DNA of 64,000 nt. It comes from Oreohelix idahoensis (lineage: Eukaryota; Mollusca; Gastropoda; Stylommatophora; Oreohelicidae). The notes beneath the pieces are model-generated. The model had not been told where the DNA came from, did no database searches, and worked only from the letters and a program-made list of their open reading frames with translations. The stretch covers positions 62,001-126,000 of the forward strand of contig JAMPIV010012171.1 in assembly GCA_024509875.1 (NCBI GenBank), given 5' to 3'. Every line of letters starts with the position of its first letter. Within the stretch, counting starts at the first letter, position 1. Below are positions 54,908 to 64,000 of this stretch, piece after piece. Both the position numbers and the translations under genes were made by a program.

Positions 54908-56831
54908 AGAGAGAGAGAGAAAGAGAGAGAGAGACGGAGGAACGCAGGCAATACTACCACACCGTCTCGCGATTAATAGTAACGTTAATCCCACGCGTAA
55001 GGCCTGAAGCACTAACTTTTTTTCAAATAAACAGTGATAAAAAACACTACCAATACACGGTTAGGTTTTAAAAAACATGTTTAATGCTTATTAGGAAACA
55101 TGACACAATACTGTTTTATGTCTGAAATCCTGACTTTATACTGACAGAACAGTCGAAAAGGCAGGACAGGTGGCGGTTCTAAAACAATAAAAAATAAACA
55201 AACAAATACACGACTATCCTAGAATACATATTTTGAACGAAGCCACTACGTTAAATCCGATTTGATTGGTTAGAAGAATATGTAAGCCGAAACATGATTA
55301 GTCGATTGCAAATACTAATTTTGGTTGTTACGGGAAACGGTAGGAAGGGTACTTTTTTTCAAATGCTTTTGTAAACATGGTCTTATTGGCTAGACCAGTT
55401 GATATAGTCAATTAGGAGCGTCTGTTCAGGGCCACATTTTGAAAATAAACTTACTGAGAAGCAAGTGCGTTGAGATCCAGCTCATATTTTTCTTATGAAA
55501 GCCTGGGACAGAGGCAGATCGGAATTGTGCCATAACTCATCGCCAGTCAACGTATTTTGTTTAACATTTCATGAATTGTGGTAAGCTTGACATATTTGAT
55601 ATCTTTTGGATGAAAAATTGAATGTGAATTGATAAATTATGTCTGTCTGTGTGTAGTTCAGTAGCAACCATGAGGAAAAGCTTAGATATTGCTCCACCAG
55701 GAACAAAACTTGTCGGAGAGGAGTGTAACTGCATAGGCCTATATGGGATTGCCAAATAGTACTATGACACCTATCTTATTGACTATAAGGAAATAATGCT
55801 GAAATTGCAGAGGCGTTGTAACCATTAGGGAGAGGAATACTGGTGAATGTGTTACATGAAAAGCTAACAGTTGGCAGACCGCGCTGAACTCGGTGTTTGT
55901 TATGTATTGTGCTCAGTGTGGAAATGGATTGTAAATTAGTTCTGAAGTAGGAGGTACAACCTTCTTGTTTCAGGGACCGTGGTACTAACATATTAAAGCA
56001 GCAGCTGGTCTGAGTTTTGCTGAATCCAGAAGCTGATAGCAGACTCCTTGGTCAATATATCGACCAGTGTTGTGTCTCAAGAACACGGTGAAGCAAGCAA
56101 GCAGTGGAGACTGTTTCCTGCCGCCCACACAGAAGTTAAGATTCTGTGGCCAGAGCAGCTCAATCTTATGTATACCCCCTCTAACAGTGACTTTACCTTA
56201 CATCTAGAGGGACATTTAATTGTTTTAATTAAAAAGAAACTGTGAATTTTTCCAATATTAGTTCCACCAGAAACAGACACTTGAAGTCATGATGACAAAC
56301 AACAACTTAGCTTGAAAAGCCAGTATTACCTCTTAGTACTACAGCACTACTTACACATATATTGCAATAATCATATATGTCAATACCCAGATCCTATCTA
56401 TAAATTGTGTACATACAACTTGGGATTACATTTGATTGTGATTCCTGGTTCACTTTGTAGTTGAATCAGGATATCTATTATTGAAGAACTTAATACACAT
56501 ATTTTTAAAAGTTATAGTTGACTTATTAAGATAGTCTTATAGAGTGTTCTATGTATGTGAGTGTCACAGTGTTGTAAAGTATTGTGGATTAAATTAAATT
56601 GTTTATCTGTCTGTTGGTTGTTGTGAACATACACTTCAGCATTATCATAACCCTAGACATTCAACGTAGTCATCACAATATTCCAGAATAAGCCTGACTG
56701 AGGTATAAATGTGGTAGCTAGTAAGGTTATCTGTAATACACCACACTTATTAGATACAGATACCTTCACAGCTGATCTCAGTCAGTACACTAAGTCCCTT
56801 ATAAATATTTATAACATCCCACTTTACCACA
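54533..56831 (+). repeat. 3' LTR, 2299 bp
   Basis: As the 5' LTR but with about 302 bp more (54857-55160), including (GA)n at 54869-54933. The edges of the extra block share the short string GAAAAG.CAGGACAGG, as expected for a deletion between short direct repeats in the 5' LTR. Confidence 0.92.
54869..54933. repeat. (GA)n microsatellite in the 3' LTR
   Basis: GAGAGA tract with AAAG interruptions; absent from the 5' LTR. Confidence 0.95.
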
Positions 56832-57331
56832 GTGAGGTCAATGTGCCCAAAGTCCAGTTTGATCAGACAAATGTCGTCCTGCAGGCAATGATTGGGCAGT
56901 TGACGAAGCTGTTGTAAACCTGTCTCTGAGGTGACGAGGCCGAATAAAGCGATCCTCCGCTGCTGTTGTCACTCTGGATCGTCCACTGCGATGCCGGTCT
57001 TCAACTGAGCCAGTGGCTTGGAACCGGTGCCAAAGTCGACTAATGGTACTCTGATGCACGTTTAGATGCCTGGCAACCTGACTTTGACATTCGCCTGCAT
57101 GCAGTCGGCCAATAGCAATGTTCCTTACATTTATCGATAGAGACGCCATAAATGTCTGCTTGAAAATGAACTGAATTTTTTATGTGTAGCGTTATCCTTT
57201 TATAGGGTTTCAGTTGCCTAGTCAGTGAATAGTATTCACCCCAAATTTTGTTGCTTTCACGTGCGCGCAACATGAGCTGTGGTCAAAAATTACTTCATAA
57301 ACACTATTAACCACTGCGTTGTAACGATTAC
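56832..57331 (-). pseudogene. Tc1/mariner transposase, N-terminal DNA-binding part
   Basis: Minus strand from 57149: MASLSINVRNIAIGRLHAGE, CQSQVARHLNVHQSTISRLW, HRFQATGSVEDRHRSGRSRV: helix-turn-helix and GRPR-like hook of Tc1 transposases. Frame is lost near 56930. It abuts the LTR at 56831. The right terminal repeat is only partly recognisable (CACTGCGTT near 57312) and its outer end is missing where the second LTR element begins. Confidence 0.88.
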
Positions 57332-59271
57332 TGTAGTGGTTTTTGATGTTATTGTGTGGTTGCTATGTTACCTAGTGTACTGGATGAGGTCAGCTGTGAA
57401 GGCTCCTGAGGATAAAAGTTTATGTGCGTTACAGAATGCCTTTCTGCTACCACTTATGACCTCAAACACACTTATTCTGCTATTATGTATGTTAGCTACG
57501 TTTAATGTCTAGGGTAATGAAATGTGATGTGTTGGTAATTTAAATACACTGACACACACAAGTAAACACTAATTCTAATAATAATAATAATAAGCTCTAT
57601 TATCAACTCAACTAACACTGGCTTTAGAAGTTAAATTTATAATTTTTTTGAATTTATTTAGTCCTGAGCCAAATTTTTTTATGGCCAGGACGTATGAAAC
57701 AATATGTATTTATCAATCAAAGTGCATATATATATTAAATAATCAAATGCAAATTTTGTACAAGATATATGTTTACATTGGTTAATATTAACACTAACTA
57801 TAGTGTCTTGGGAAAACTAGCACTGGATGTTTAGTCGGGGTGATGTCATCATACCCAATCTCTGTTTATAATGTTCATTGTCTTTAAAATATGGGCTGAG
57901 GTTTAGTGTTTGTACCACAGGATTTTATTTAGTTATTGATTTGTGGACAAGTATTGATGAATCCACAACAGTCCAGGTTTTCACTTATCTGGCCTGTGAC
58001 GATGCAGTAAAGAATTCAAGTGGCCCACTCCTCACAGTAGCTAGAGTGAAATGGTAGGCTTCTTAGGCATCCATACTTGGACTTCTACAAAGCTTCTGGC
58101 ACTAGCGTAGTGCCAGACCAGAAACTCACAATTCAAAATTGAAAACACAGTTACGTTGTAGTAGCAAAACTCAGCTGAGCTGCTGGCTAGATTAAGGCGT
58201 CCCACTGATAATATTTAATATTTCCTGGAAATCACACCTCTAGCATTAACGAACTGTGTCAATGGACAGTCTTCTTCAAAATGGCAATTGCTTCTAGTGT
58301 TTTTCTACAATATAAAATCTTCTTTCCAATCAGCGGACTTCCCCTCAACCTTTCAAATATTCAAACTACAAATGTCCAATTTCGGTCTAGTCTCAGTCTA
58401 GTGTGTAATATTTGTATGTCGGTCTGTCCGTACGAACTTGGTTTTTCCCAAAATTGCACTTGTTTCTGGACGAAACTACAAGAAAAAAACTACACAATTT
58501 TTTGTCTCCCCCTACTTCTAAGATTCTGTGCTAAGTTATTTTTAGCTACTATCCTCCTACCCTGCCCCTAGTCCACCTGCAGTTTGTTTTTGCATTTTTA
58601 GTCTCAAGGACGTCAAAATGTAACTTTAGTGAAAATATGCACACATAACTGTTGGCTAGTCTGTATTGAACAATACAGTCTTTCGTCAATATCTTTCGTG
58701 CTATCTGTCCGTCTGTGTAATTAAAAGCATATTATTTCTCTAGAAAAGATGGGCTATCAAACTAGCTATTTTTTATTCTCCTAAACTTATTATTAAGAAA
58801 AAAACCTACTTTTCTCTAGGTTAGTTTTGAAATTTGTTTTTGTTACCTTCGTTCACGCGTTTGCCGCTAGATTCAAACTAAAACAACTAATTACCGTAAA
58901 ACGTCCAAAATACGTCTATTTCTAACAAGAGCTAAGGTCGTTTTTCTTTGTCCATTTCCTTACATTGTGTCAACTAGTGGCGTAATTTTTTCTTTAAAAC
59001 TACAAATTGCGTCTTCTAGACTTTTTAGATTCAAACACGTGTTCAGACCGTCACAATTTTTTTCTTTTATCTCCGTTTCCACCCCGTCTAAAAAGATAGT
59101 TCGTTTAGTCTGCATGTTATAACTAGTTAGTTTCAATGGCGCTAGAAAACGCGGGCATGGGCAAGAATTTATCAGTGTATCTTACCTATATTTTTATCCC
59201 TACATATTATTTTACCTGTTATCTTTATAATTGGAGGAATTTTAACGTTGCATCACTGTAATTTCACCACA
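57332..59271 (-). repeat. 3' LTR of copy 2, 1940 bp
   Basis: Minus strand TGTGGTGAAATTACAG ... CACTACA. Its 57332-57436 end is nearly identical to 63896-64000, the visible part of the other LTR. Different in sequence from the LTRs of copy 1 although the internal regions are related. Confidence 0.88.
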
Positions 59272-59285
59272 CATCTCCCCACTTG
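59272..59285 (-). promoter_or_regulatory. Polypurine tract of copy 2
   Basis: Minus strand CAAGTGGGGAGATG, adjoining the LTR start TGTGG. Confidence 0.8.
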
Positions 59286-59359
59286 AGAACATGCACTAAT
59301 GCAAGTTCCAAAACCAGTGATACACATAGATAAAATTAACTCCTCACGCCTGCCAACTA

Positions 59360-59955
59360 CTCTAATTTTGATCACAGGGGTGCCTACTTAGGAAATCTGC
59401 ACCGACATTCTGTGACCCCGGGATATATTCAATATTAAACTGATATGGTTGCAACAATAAAGACCATCTTAACAATCTTGCATTTTAATGCTTGGCCTGA
59501 GATAAGAGCACGAGCGGCTGGTGATCCGTCTGGACCACAAAAGTCCTACCATACAGATAGATTTGGAACTTTTTTATTGCCCAGATTAACGCTAAACATT
59601 CTTTTTCGCTTGTGGAATATCTTTGTTCCGCTTTGTTCAACTTGCGGCTTGCATAAGCGACTGGGTTCAGTTCCCCATTGGGTGAGGAGGACCTTTGCAA
59701 CAAAGTAGCCCCCAGGCCTACATTGCTTGCGTCTGTTCTCACCACAAAGTTCTGTGTCAAATCCGGAAATTTGAGAATAGGCTTGCTAGTGAGTTTTTCC
59801 TTTAATTCTTGAAATGCCAATTCACATTGCGCTGACCAAACAATTTTATCTGGATTTCCCTTTCGAGTCAGATCAGTCACAGGAGCACATATAGAGTTAC
59901 AATTTTTTATATATTTTTGGTCAAATACACATAACGACACGAATGATCGCAGGTC
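59360..59955 (-). pseudogene. RNase H of copy 2
   Basis: In another frame from the RT ORF: VSLCVFDQKYIKNCNSICAP, WSAQCELAFQELKEKLTSKP, RTDASNVGLGATLLQR (catalytic D), STSEKECLALIWAIKKFQIY, and TDHQPLVLLSQAKH then a TAA near 59484. Past that stop the same frame reads LLRWSLLLQPYQFNIEYIPG and VGADFLSRHPCDQN before a final stop near 59362. The frameshift near 59950 and the stop disable it. Confidence 0.9.
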
Positions 59956-62882
59956 TTTTTTTGTGGTCTAGGTGCTCTCTGCAGTTTTTCCAAGTTCTTG
60001 GGGTCAGGGGTCATGTTACCCTGATATACAGTATGTCCCAAGAATTCCAACTCTTTGCATCCAATACAACATTTTGTTGGTCTAGCAGTTAAGTTCGCTT
60101 CTCTGAGCCTATCAAATAACATATTCAGAGAGTTAATGTGTTCTTCAAATGTTTCTGTGGCGATGAGAATATCATCCATGAAATTTGTGATACATGGATT
60201 ATTCAAGGGATCCAACAATTTGCGCATCATCCTAGAAAATACACTCGGAGAATTTTTCAATCCGAATTGTAGCATGTTGAATTCATAATGTCCCTCTGAG
60301 GTGCTAAAAGCTAAATAAGGTCTAACTTCAGGCTTCACTGGAATCTGGTAATAGCCTTTGCTAAGATCCACCTTCGAAAAGTATTTTGCCTTGTTTAATC
60401 TGGCAAATAACAGTTTTGTGTCCGGTAATGGATCCGCTTGTCCTTCTGTGACAGCATTCAGTTTCCTGTAATCTATGCACAGTCTATGTTCCCCAGACGG
60501 TTTCCTCAACAAAACTACACTGGAGCTAAAAGAAGATTCACTGTGAGAAATAATTCCTTCTTTCAACAAATACTCTATCTCCTCTTTCAGTGCTTTCTCC
60601 TTAGCGAACGGAACAGAATAGGCTCTCATACAGATTGGGTTTGAGTCAACCAGCTTCATGTCATACTGTAGCAAATTTGTATGTCCTGGTTTATCTGTTA
60701 ATACATCCGTATGTTCCTCCAGAACCTGTTGAACTCTCTCCCTCTGATTTTTAGTCAGGTGCTTACTGGCTTTTACCTGTGCAGCTGTCTCACAGGGGTG
60801 TAATGGGTATTCATGTGAGGTGAGTGGTTCCTTTCTCATTTCAGTTGCGATAGCCAAGGTCAGTAAGGGGGTGCCTTCCTGGATTGGTCTGTCCAGATAC
60901 TTCTTTAAAAGTTTCACATGATATATTTTCTCCTTCCCCTTTTTGTCAATTTTATAGTTTGTTCTAGACACCTTCTCTAGAACCGTATATGGACCTTGCC
61001 ATCCAATTTGCAACTTATTCTGGCTGCCGGGTAGTAGAAGAAGCACTTTCTCTCCCACAGCTAATTCTCTGTCCTTTGCTTTCCTATTAAAGTAAGCTGC
61101 ATGTTTCTTCCTGGCTTGTCTCAAATTATCATTTGCCAGTTTCCATCCAGCTTTCAGACGAGTGGTCAGCTCGTTCACATATTGATATGATGAGGTAACA
61201 GTCTCTTCTGCTTTCTCATCTGTCGAGGTCCTTAATAGGGCTTCTAATGGACCTTTTATTGGCCTCCCAAATAACAGGGTTGCGGGAGCCATCCCGGTTG
61301 AACTATGTGGTACTTCCCGATACGCAAACAACGCAGCGGGCAGAAATTGATCCCACATATAAGGTGTTTCATGTGCCAGCTTCCTCAGGATAGAAATGAG
61401 AGTCCCATTGAACCTCTCTACCTGGCCGTTCCCTTGTGGATAGTACGGACTACAATGAAAGTGTCTGGCTTGAAATAGCTTAAAAACTTCTTCCGTTAGT
61501 TTCCCCTTGAACTGTGAGCCATTATCAGTCAAGATTTGATGCTGGAATCCTAATCTTGTGAATATTGTAAGTAGTGCTTCTGCCACATGTTTCGAATCAA
61601 TTGATGGCAGGGCTACCGCCTCTCCCCACATAGAACAAGTGTCCACCAGAGTAAGGATGTAACTGTTCCTCCTCTTGGTCCGAGTGAGAGGTCCCACAAT
61701 ATCCACTGCAACCCTCTCAAAAGGTGTTCCCACTATGGGCATTTCCCCTAGAGTTGCAGGAGCAGTCCAATGCTTTGGAGCTACCCTTTGACATTCTGGA
61801 CAGGATTTGACATATCTTTTTATATCTTCCGTTATCCCTGGCCAGAAGTAATGACAAGCTATACGCTGTCCTGTGGCACTGATCCCCATGTGACCACTGA
61901 AGGGAATCGCATGCCCTAGTTCCATCACTTTCTCTCTATATGAAGTGGGAAGAACCAGCTGGTTGTGACCATTTGTTCCAGTTCCGGCCTTCCTGTATAG
62001 CAATTTGTTCTTCATAATATACTCTCCCTTGCTTGGAGGTGTATGGCATTTGGGCAATTTTTTAAAACATGGCTTGAGTGTCCTATCCTCAGCCTGCGCC
62101 TTCCTCATCTCTTCTGGATGAGCATTTGTAGGTTCACCTTCTTCCTCCTTTGACTGTGACCTGGTCTGCACTGTCGCCATGATCACAGGTCTCTCGGGAT
62201 TCCCCAAGAAGACGTATCTACACCCCAATATCAGAGGGTAGATTGGTTCATCTACCACTGCTGCTCTGATTTCTCCTTCCACATAGCGAGCTTTCACCGT
62301 TATCCTTGCGATGGGAAGTGTCATGAGTGGTATGTCCTTAGTCGCCCCTTGTATTTCCACTGTTTCGGTGGTATATTGACTTGGGTCCACTAGGCTAGAC
62401 TTCACAACTGAATCATAATCCAAACCTGTATCATATAGGCACCTTATGGTGACCCCATTACAAATAACATCCTCACAAACTGGGGGGTGATAAGGTTCCT
62501 GCTGTCCATTAGGATTAACCTTTAATCTCTGATTCCCCGATTTCATTGCAGCAATGTTTGAAGGTTTCCTTCTACAAAATTCGGTGTTATGGTTGTCCTT
62601 CTTACACCATTTGCACCACCTCTTTCCTTGGTTAAAAGATTTTCTTTCATTATATTTTTGGTCATTGAACTGTGAGTTTCTATCACGATAATCATTTCGT
62701 GGCCTATCAAAGTTTGTCCTACCTTTATTACCTTGTTCTCTGGTATCAAATTTATTAAAAGGCTGTGGGGCTTTAAAATTTACTATCTGTTTCTTTTTAG
62801 AGCCAACTACCTCTGCCTGGGCTGCTTGATACCTCTCAGCGACATTCAAAACCTCCCCCAACCTCTCTGCACCTTGTTCCAT
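59907..62882 (-). CDS. Pol of copy 2: CCHC knuckle, protease, integrase, reverse transcriptase (991 codons)
   Basis: Single frame beginning inside Gag. CCHC knuckle CKWCKKDNHNTEFC at 90-103. Aspartic protease: catalytic DTG at 151-153 (CLYDTGLDYDSVV) and PLILGCRYV near 216. Integrase: zinc module H324, H331, C361, C364; catalytic D394 (VAVDIVGPL), D453 (ILTDNGSQF), E489 (NGQVERFNG), a D-x35-E spacing; GPY-type end GWQGPYTVLEKV near 628. RT: LLRKPSGEHRLCIDYRKLNA, motif A D839 (FSKVDLSKGYYQIP), FGLKNSPSVFSRMMRKL, catalytic FMDDIL at 901. Integrase therefore precedes RT. All catalytic residues listed are intact. LQFGL replaces the usual LPFGL. The frame is lost near residue 970. Confidence 0.93.
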   Translation of the reverse strand: MEQGAERLGEVLNVAERYQAAQAEVVGSKKKQIVNFKAPQPFNKFDTREQGNKGRTNFDRPRNDYRDRNSQFNDQKYNERKSFNQGKRWCKWCKKDNHNTEFCRRKPSNIAAMKSGNQRLKVNPNGQQEPYHPPVCEDVICNGVTIRCLYDTGLDYDSVVKSSLVDPSQYTTETVEIQGATKDIPLMTLPIARITVKARYVEGEIRAAVVDEPIYPLILGCRYVFLGNPERPVIMATVQTRSQSKEEEGEPTNAHPEEMRKAQAEDRTLKPCFKKLPKCHTPPSKGEYIMKNKLLYRKAGTGTNGHNQLVLPTSYREKVMELGHAIPFSGHMGISATGQRIACHYFWPGITEDIKRYVKSCPECQRVAPKHWTAPATLGEMPIVGTPFERVAVDIVGPLTRTKRRNSYILTLVDTCSMWGEAVALPSIDSKHVAEALLTIFTRLGFQHQILTDNGSQFKGKLTEEVFKLFQARHFHCSPYYPQGNGQVERFNGTLISILRKLAHETPYMWDQFLPAALFAYREVPHSSTGMAPATLLFGRPIKGPLEALLRTSTDEKAEETVTSSYQYVNELTTRLKAGWKLANDNLRQARKKHAAYFNRKAKDRELAVGEKVLLLLPGSQNKLQIGWQGPYTVLEKVSRTNYKIDKKGKEKIYHVKLLKKYLDRPIQEGTPLLTLAIATEMRKEPLTSHEYPLHPCETAAQVKASKHLTKNQRERVQQVLEEHTDVLTDKPGHTNLLQYDMKLVDSNPICMRAYSVPFAKEKALKEEIEYLLKEGIISHSESSFSSSVVLLRKPSGEHRLCIDYRKLNAVTEGQADPLPDTKLLFARLNKAKYFSKVDLSKGYYQIPVKPEVRPYLAFSTSEGHYEFNMLQFGLKNSPSVFSRMMRKLLDPLNNPCITNFMDDILIATETFEEHINSLNMLFDRLREANLTARPTKCCIGCKELEFLGHTVYQGNMTPDPKNLEKLQRAPRPQKKTCDHSCRYVYLTKNI

Positions 62883-63657
62883 GAGAAAATTTTCTCAGGT
62901 CTGGAGCCATGGACTCTCTTAATAGCTCTATCATGATTATTTCTTTGAGATCTTGGGTCTTCCCCAGAGCAGTCCATTTCTCCAAATAGGTTTCCAGTCT
63001 GGTAGAGAATTGGTGGTATGTCTCCCCAGACAAGAGTTTGGCATTTCTAAACTTCTTACGATAAAATTCACCATTCTTTTTATATCTCAATAACAGAGCC
63101 TGCTTTAGCATGTCATAATTGTCTTGGTCGACTCTATTCATTTTAGCAAAAACTTCATAAGAAGTGCCTCTAAGCCCTTGGGATAACTTAAGACTCCACC
63201 TCTCTCTCTCCAACCCATACGTAGTAGCCAATAGTTCAAATCTACTTAGGTACCCCTCTATGTCATCGTCTTTCTCAACAAAATGGTCTAAATGAAACCC
63301 CATAGCTGAGGTTGAGGCTCCCTGACTAGGCGTGGCATCTGAGGGAAAGGGGCTGGCACCATTTTCAGGAGCATGGCTTTGTAATTCCAACTCCCTTAGT
63401 CGTAATTCGTGCTCCCTTTGCAATCTCCTATCTTCTGCTTCCCTTTCGGCAGTCAATCTCTTTTCTTCTGCCTCCAATGCCCTAGCCTCCTTGTCAGCCT
63501 CAATATGTAACTTCTTCTCTTCAGCTAACCTCCTATCTTCCCTTTCAATATACTTGTCACATTCTGAAGTTACATACTGGATTAAAACCTGACCATCCAT
63601 GTTCATTTCCTTCGCCGACAGCACAGCAGCCGATCTGAATTTGGCTAGATCTGCCAT
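62836..63657 (-). CDS. Gag of copy 2
   Basis: ATG at 63657: MADLAKFRSAAVLSAKEMNM, a shorter E/K/R coiled coil than copy 1, then HFVEKDDDIEGYLSRFELLA and the capsid-like YRKKFRNAKLLSGETYHQFS, EIIMIELLRESMAPDLRKF. Compared with copy 1 (GAGAAAGTTTCTC), it has one additional base (GAGAAAATTTTCTC near 62890), after which the Gag frame is spurious and the true sequence continues in the pol frame from 62882. The natural element probably had gag and pol in one frame. Confidence 0.88.
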   Translation of the reverse strand: MADLAKFRSAAVLSAKEMNMDGQVLIQYVTSECDKYIEREDRRLAEEKKLHIEADKEARALEAEEKRLTAEREAEDRRLQREHELRLRELELQSHAPENGASPFPSDATPSQGASTSAMGFHLDHFVEKDDDIEGYLSRFELLATTYGLERERWSLKLSQGLRGTSYEVFAKMNRVDQDNYDMLKQALLLRYKKNGEFYRKKFRNAKLLSGETYHQFSTRLETYLEKWTALGKTQDLKEIIMIELLRESMAPDLRKFSHGTRCREVGGGFECR

Positions 63658-63799
63658 ACTATATCACACAATTTAACAATGACTAAGGTAAATTATACAA
63701 TCTAGTTAGTAAGGTAATATATTAATTAATTAATTACCACTGGCTGTGAAGATTCATCAACTTTAATTTTCCACTTTTAATTTTAGGGACACTGTTAAA

Positions 63800-63895
63800 T
63801 TTATACAACTTATGCCCCCACTAGTTTAATTCCCGGACAAGGAGACCCTAATATCTTTGTTAAATCTAAATCCCGGACAAGAGCTACCCAATATT
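63800..63895 (-). promoter_or_regulatory. Primer-binding-site region of copy 2 with two similar segments
   Basis: Minus strand after the LTR: AATATTGGGTAGCTCTTGTC then CGGGAT, and 45 bp further AGGGTCTCCTTGTCCGGGA. Both resemble a tRNA-Pro PBS. Confidence 0.5.
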
Positions 63896-64000
63896 TGTAG
63901 TGGTTTTTGATGTTATTGTGTGGTTGCTATGTTACCTAGTGTACTGGATGAGGTCAGCTTTGAAGGCTCCTGAAGATAAAAGTTTATGTGAGTTACAGAA
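63896..64000 (-). repeat. 5' LTR of copy 2, partial
   Basis: Matches 57332-57436 with only a few changes (AGCTTTGAAGG/AGCTGTGAAGG); the rest lies beyond the window. Confidence 0.88.

Larger units (their letters stand above)
48241..56831 (+). mobile_element. Gmr1-like Ty3/gypsy LTR retrotransposon, copy 1 (defective)
   Basis: LTRs 48241-50237 and 54533-56831, both TGTCGTGAAA...TTTACCACA. Flanked by GTGAG at 48236-48240 and 56832-56836, a perfect 5-bp target duplication. Inside: PBS region, gag (50432), integrase remnants (51737-52900), then RT and RNase H (52738-54460), and a polypurine tract. Integrase remnants lying before RT fix the Ty1/copia-like order. Protease and most of the integrase core are missing, so it is non-autonomous. 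Confidence 0.92.
57332..64000 (-). mobile_element. Gmr1-like Ty3/gypsy LTR retrotransposon, copy 2 (nearly complete, 5' LTR cut by window end)
   Basis: Read right to left: partial 5' LTR (64000-63896), PBS region, gag (63657), protease, integrase and RT in one ORF (62882-59907), RNase H (to about 59360), polypurine tract, 3' LTR (59271-57332). All pol domains are present in the order PR-INT-RT-RH. Damage is light: one extra base at the gag/pol boundary, a frameshift near 59950, and one stop at about 59484. The 5 bp left of the LTR (ATTAC, 57327-57331) should be repeated beyond 64000 if the insertion is simple. Confidence 0.92.

Overview
This is a repeat-saturated stretch of an animal nuclear genome. 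Evidence: tRNA-derived SINEs, several non-LTR retrotransposon families, a Penelope-like element, Tc1/mariner and Ty3/gypsy elements, minisatellites, microsatellites, and two short exons with GT/AG splice sites. There are no bacterial operons or ribosome binding sites. The mix of elements suggests a marine invertebrate, most likely a lophotrochozoan such as a mollusc. This is inference only; no conserved host marker fixes the taxon.

Layout. 1-2812 is the 3' part of a Ty3/gypsy pol gene: an integrase with a long charged tail that carries DEK-C-like segments. 5130-10850 holds degenerate RTE-type LINE copies, one of them interrupted by about 64 copies of a 36-bp repeat. 10993-15685 is a well-preserved Penelope-like element with a 909-codon RT plus GIY-YIG ORF, preceded by a near-identical partial copy. 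15700-23000 is a mosaic of SINEs, tandem arrays and LINE relics; on its minus strand are two compatible exons of a probable small host membrane-protein gene (22996-22859 and 17562-17403). 23160-25520 is a long I-like LINE with RT and RNase H. 25530-38990 has more LINE relics and four tandem arrays (20, 33, 31 and 39 bp). 39000-47400 is mostly unannotatable non-coding DNA with SINEs and simple repeats.

The right end is a nested structure. A Tc1/mariner element on the minus strand (47398-48240 plus 56832-57331) is split by an 8.6-kb LTR retrotransposon (48241-56831) flanked by a 5-bp duplication, GTGAG. A second related LTR element on the minus strand (57332 to beyond 64000) lies directly next to it. 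Both LTR elements have the pol order protease, integrase, RT, RNase H. That is the Ty1/copia-like order known in gypsy elements of the Gmr1 group, and their Gag carries a SCAN-like capsid segment.

The strongest recurrent pattern is that tandem arrays repeatedly arise inside, or directly next to, the C-terminal coding end of LINEs. I see this at 8143, 16894, 20565, 21858, 25694, 32097, 33255 and probably 33497.
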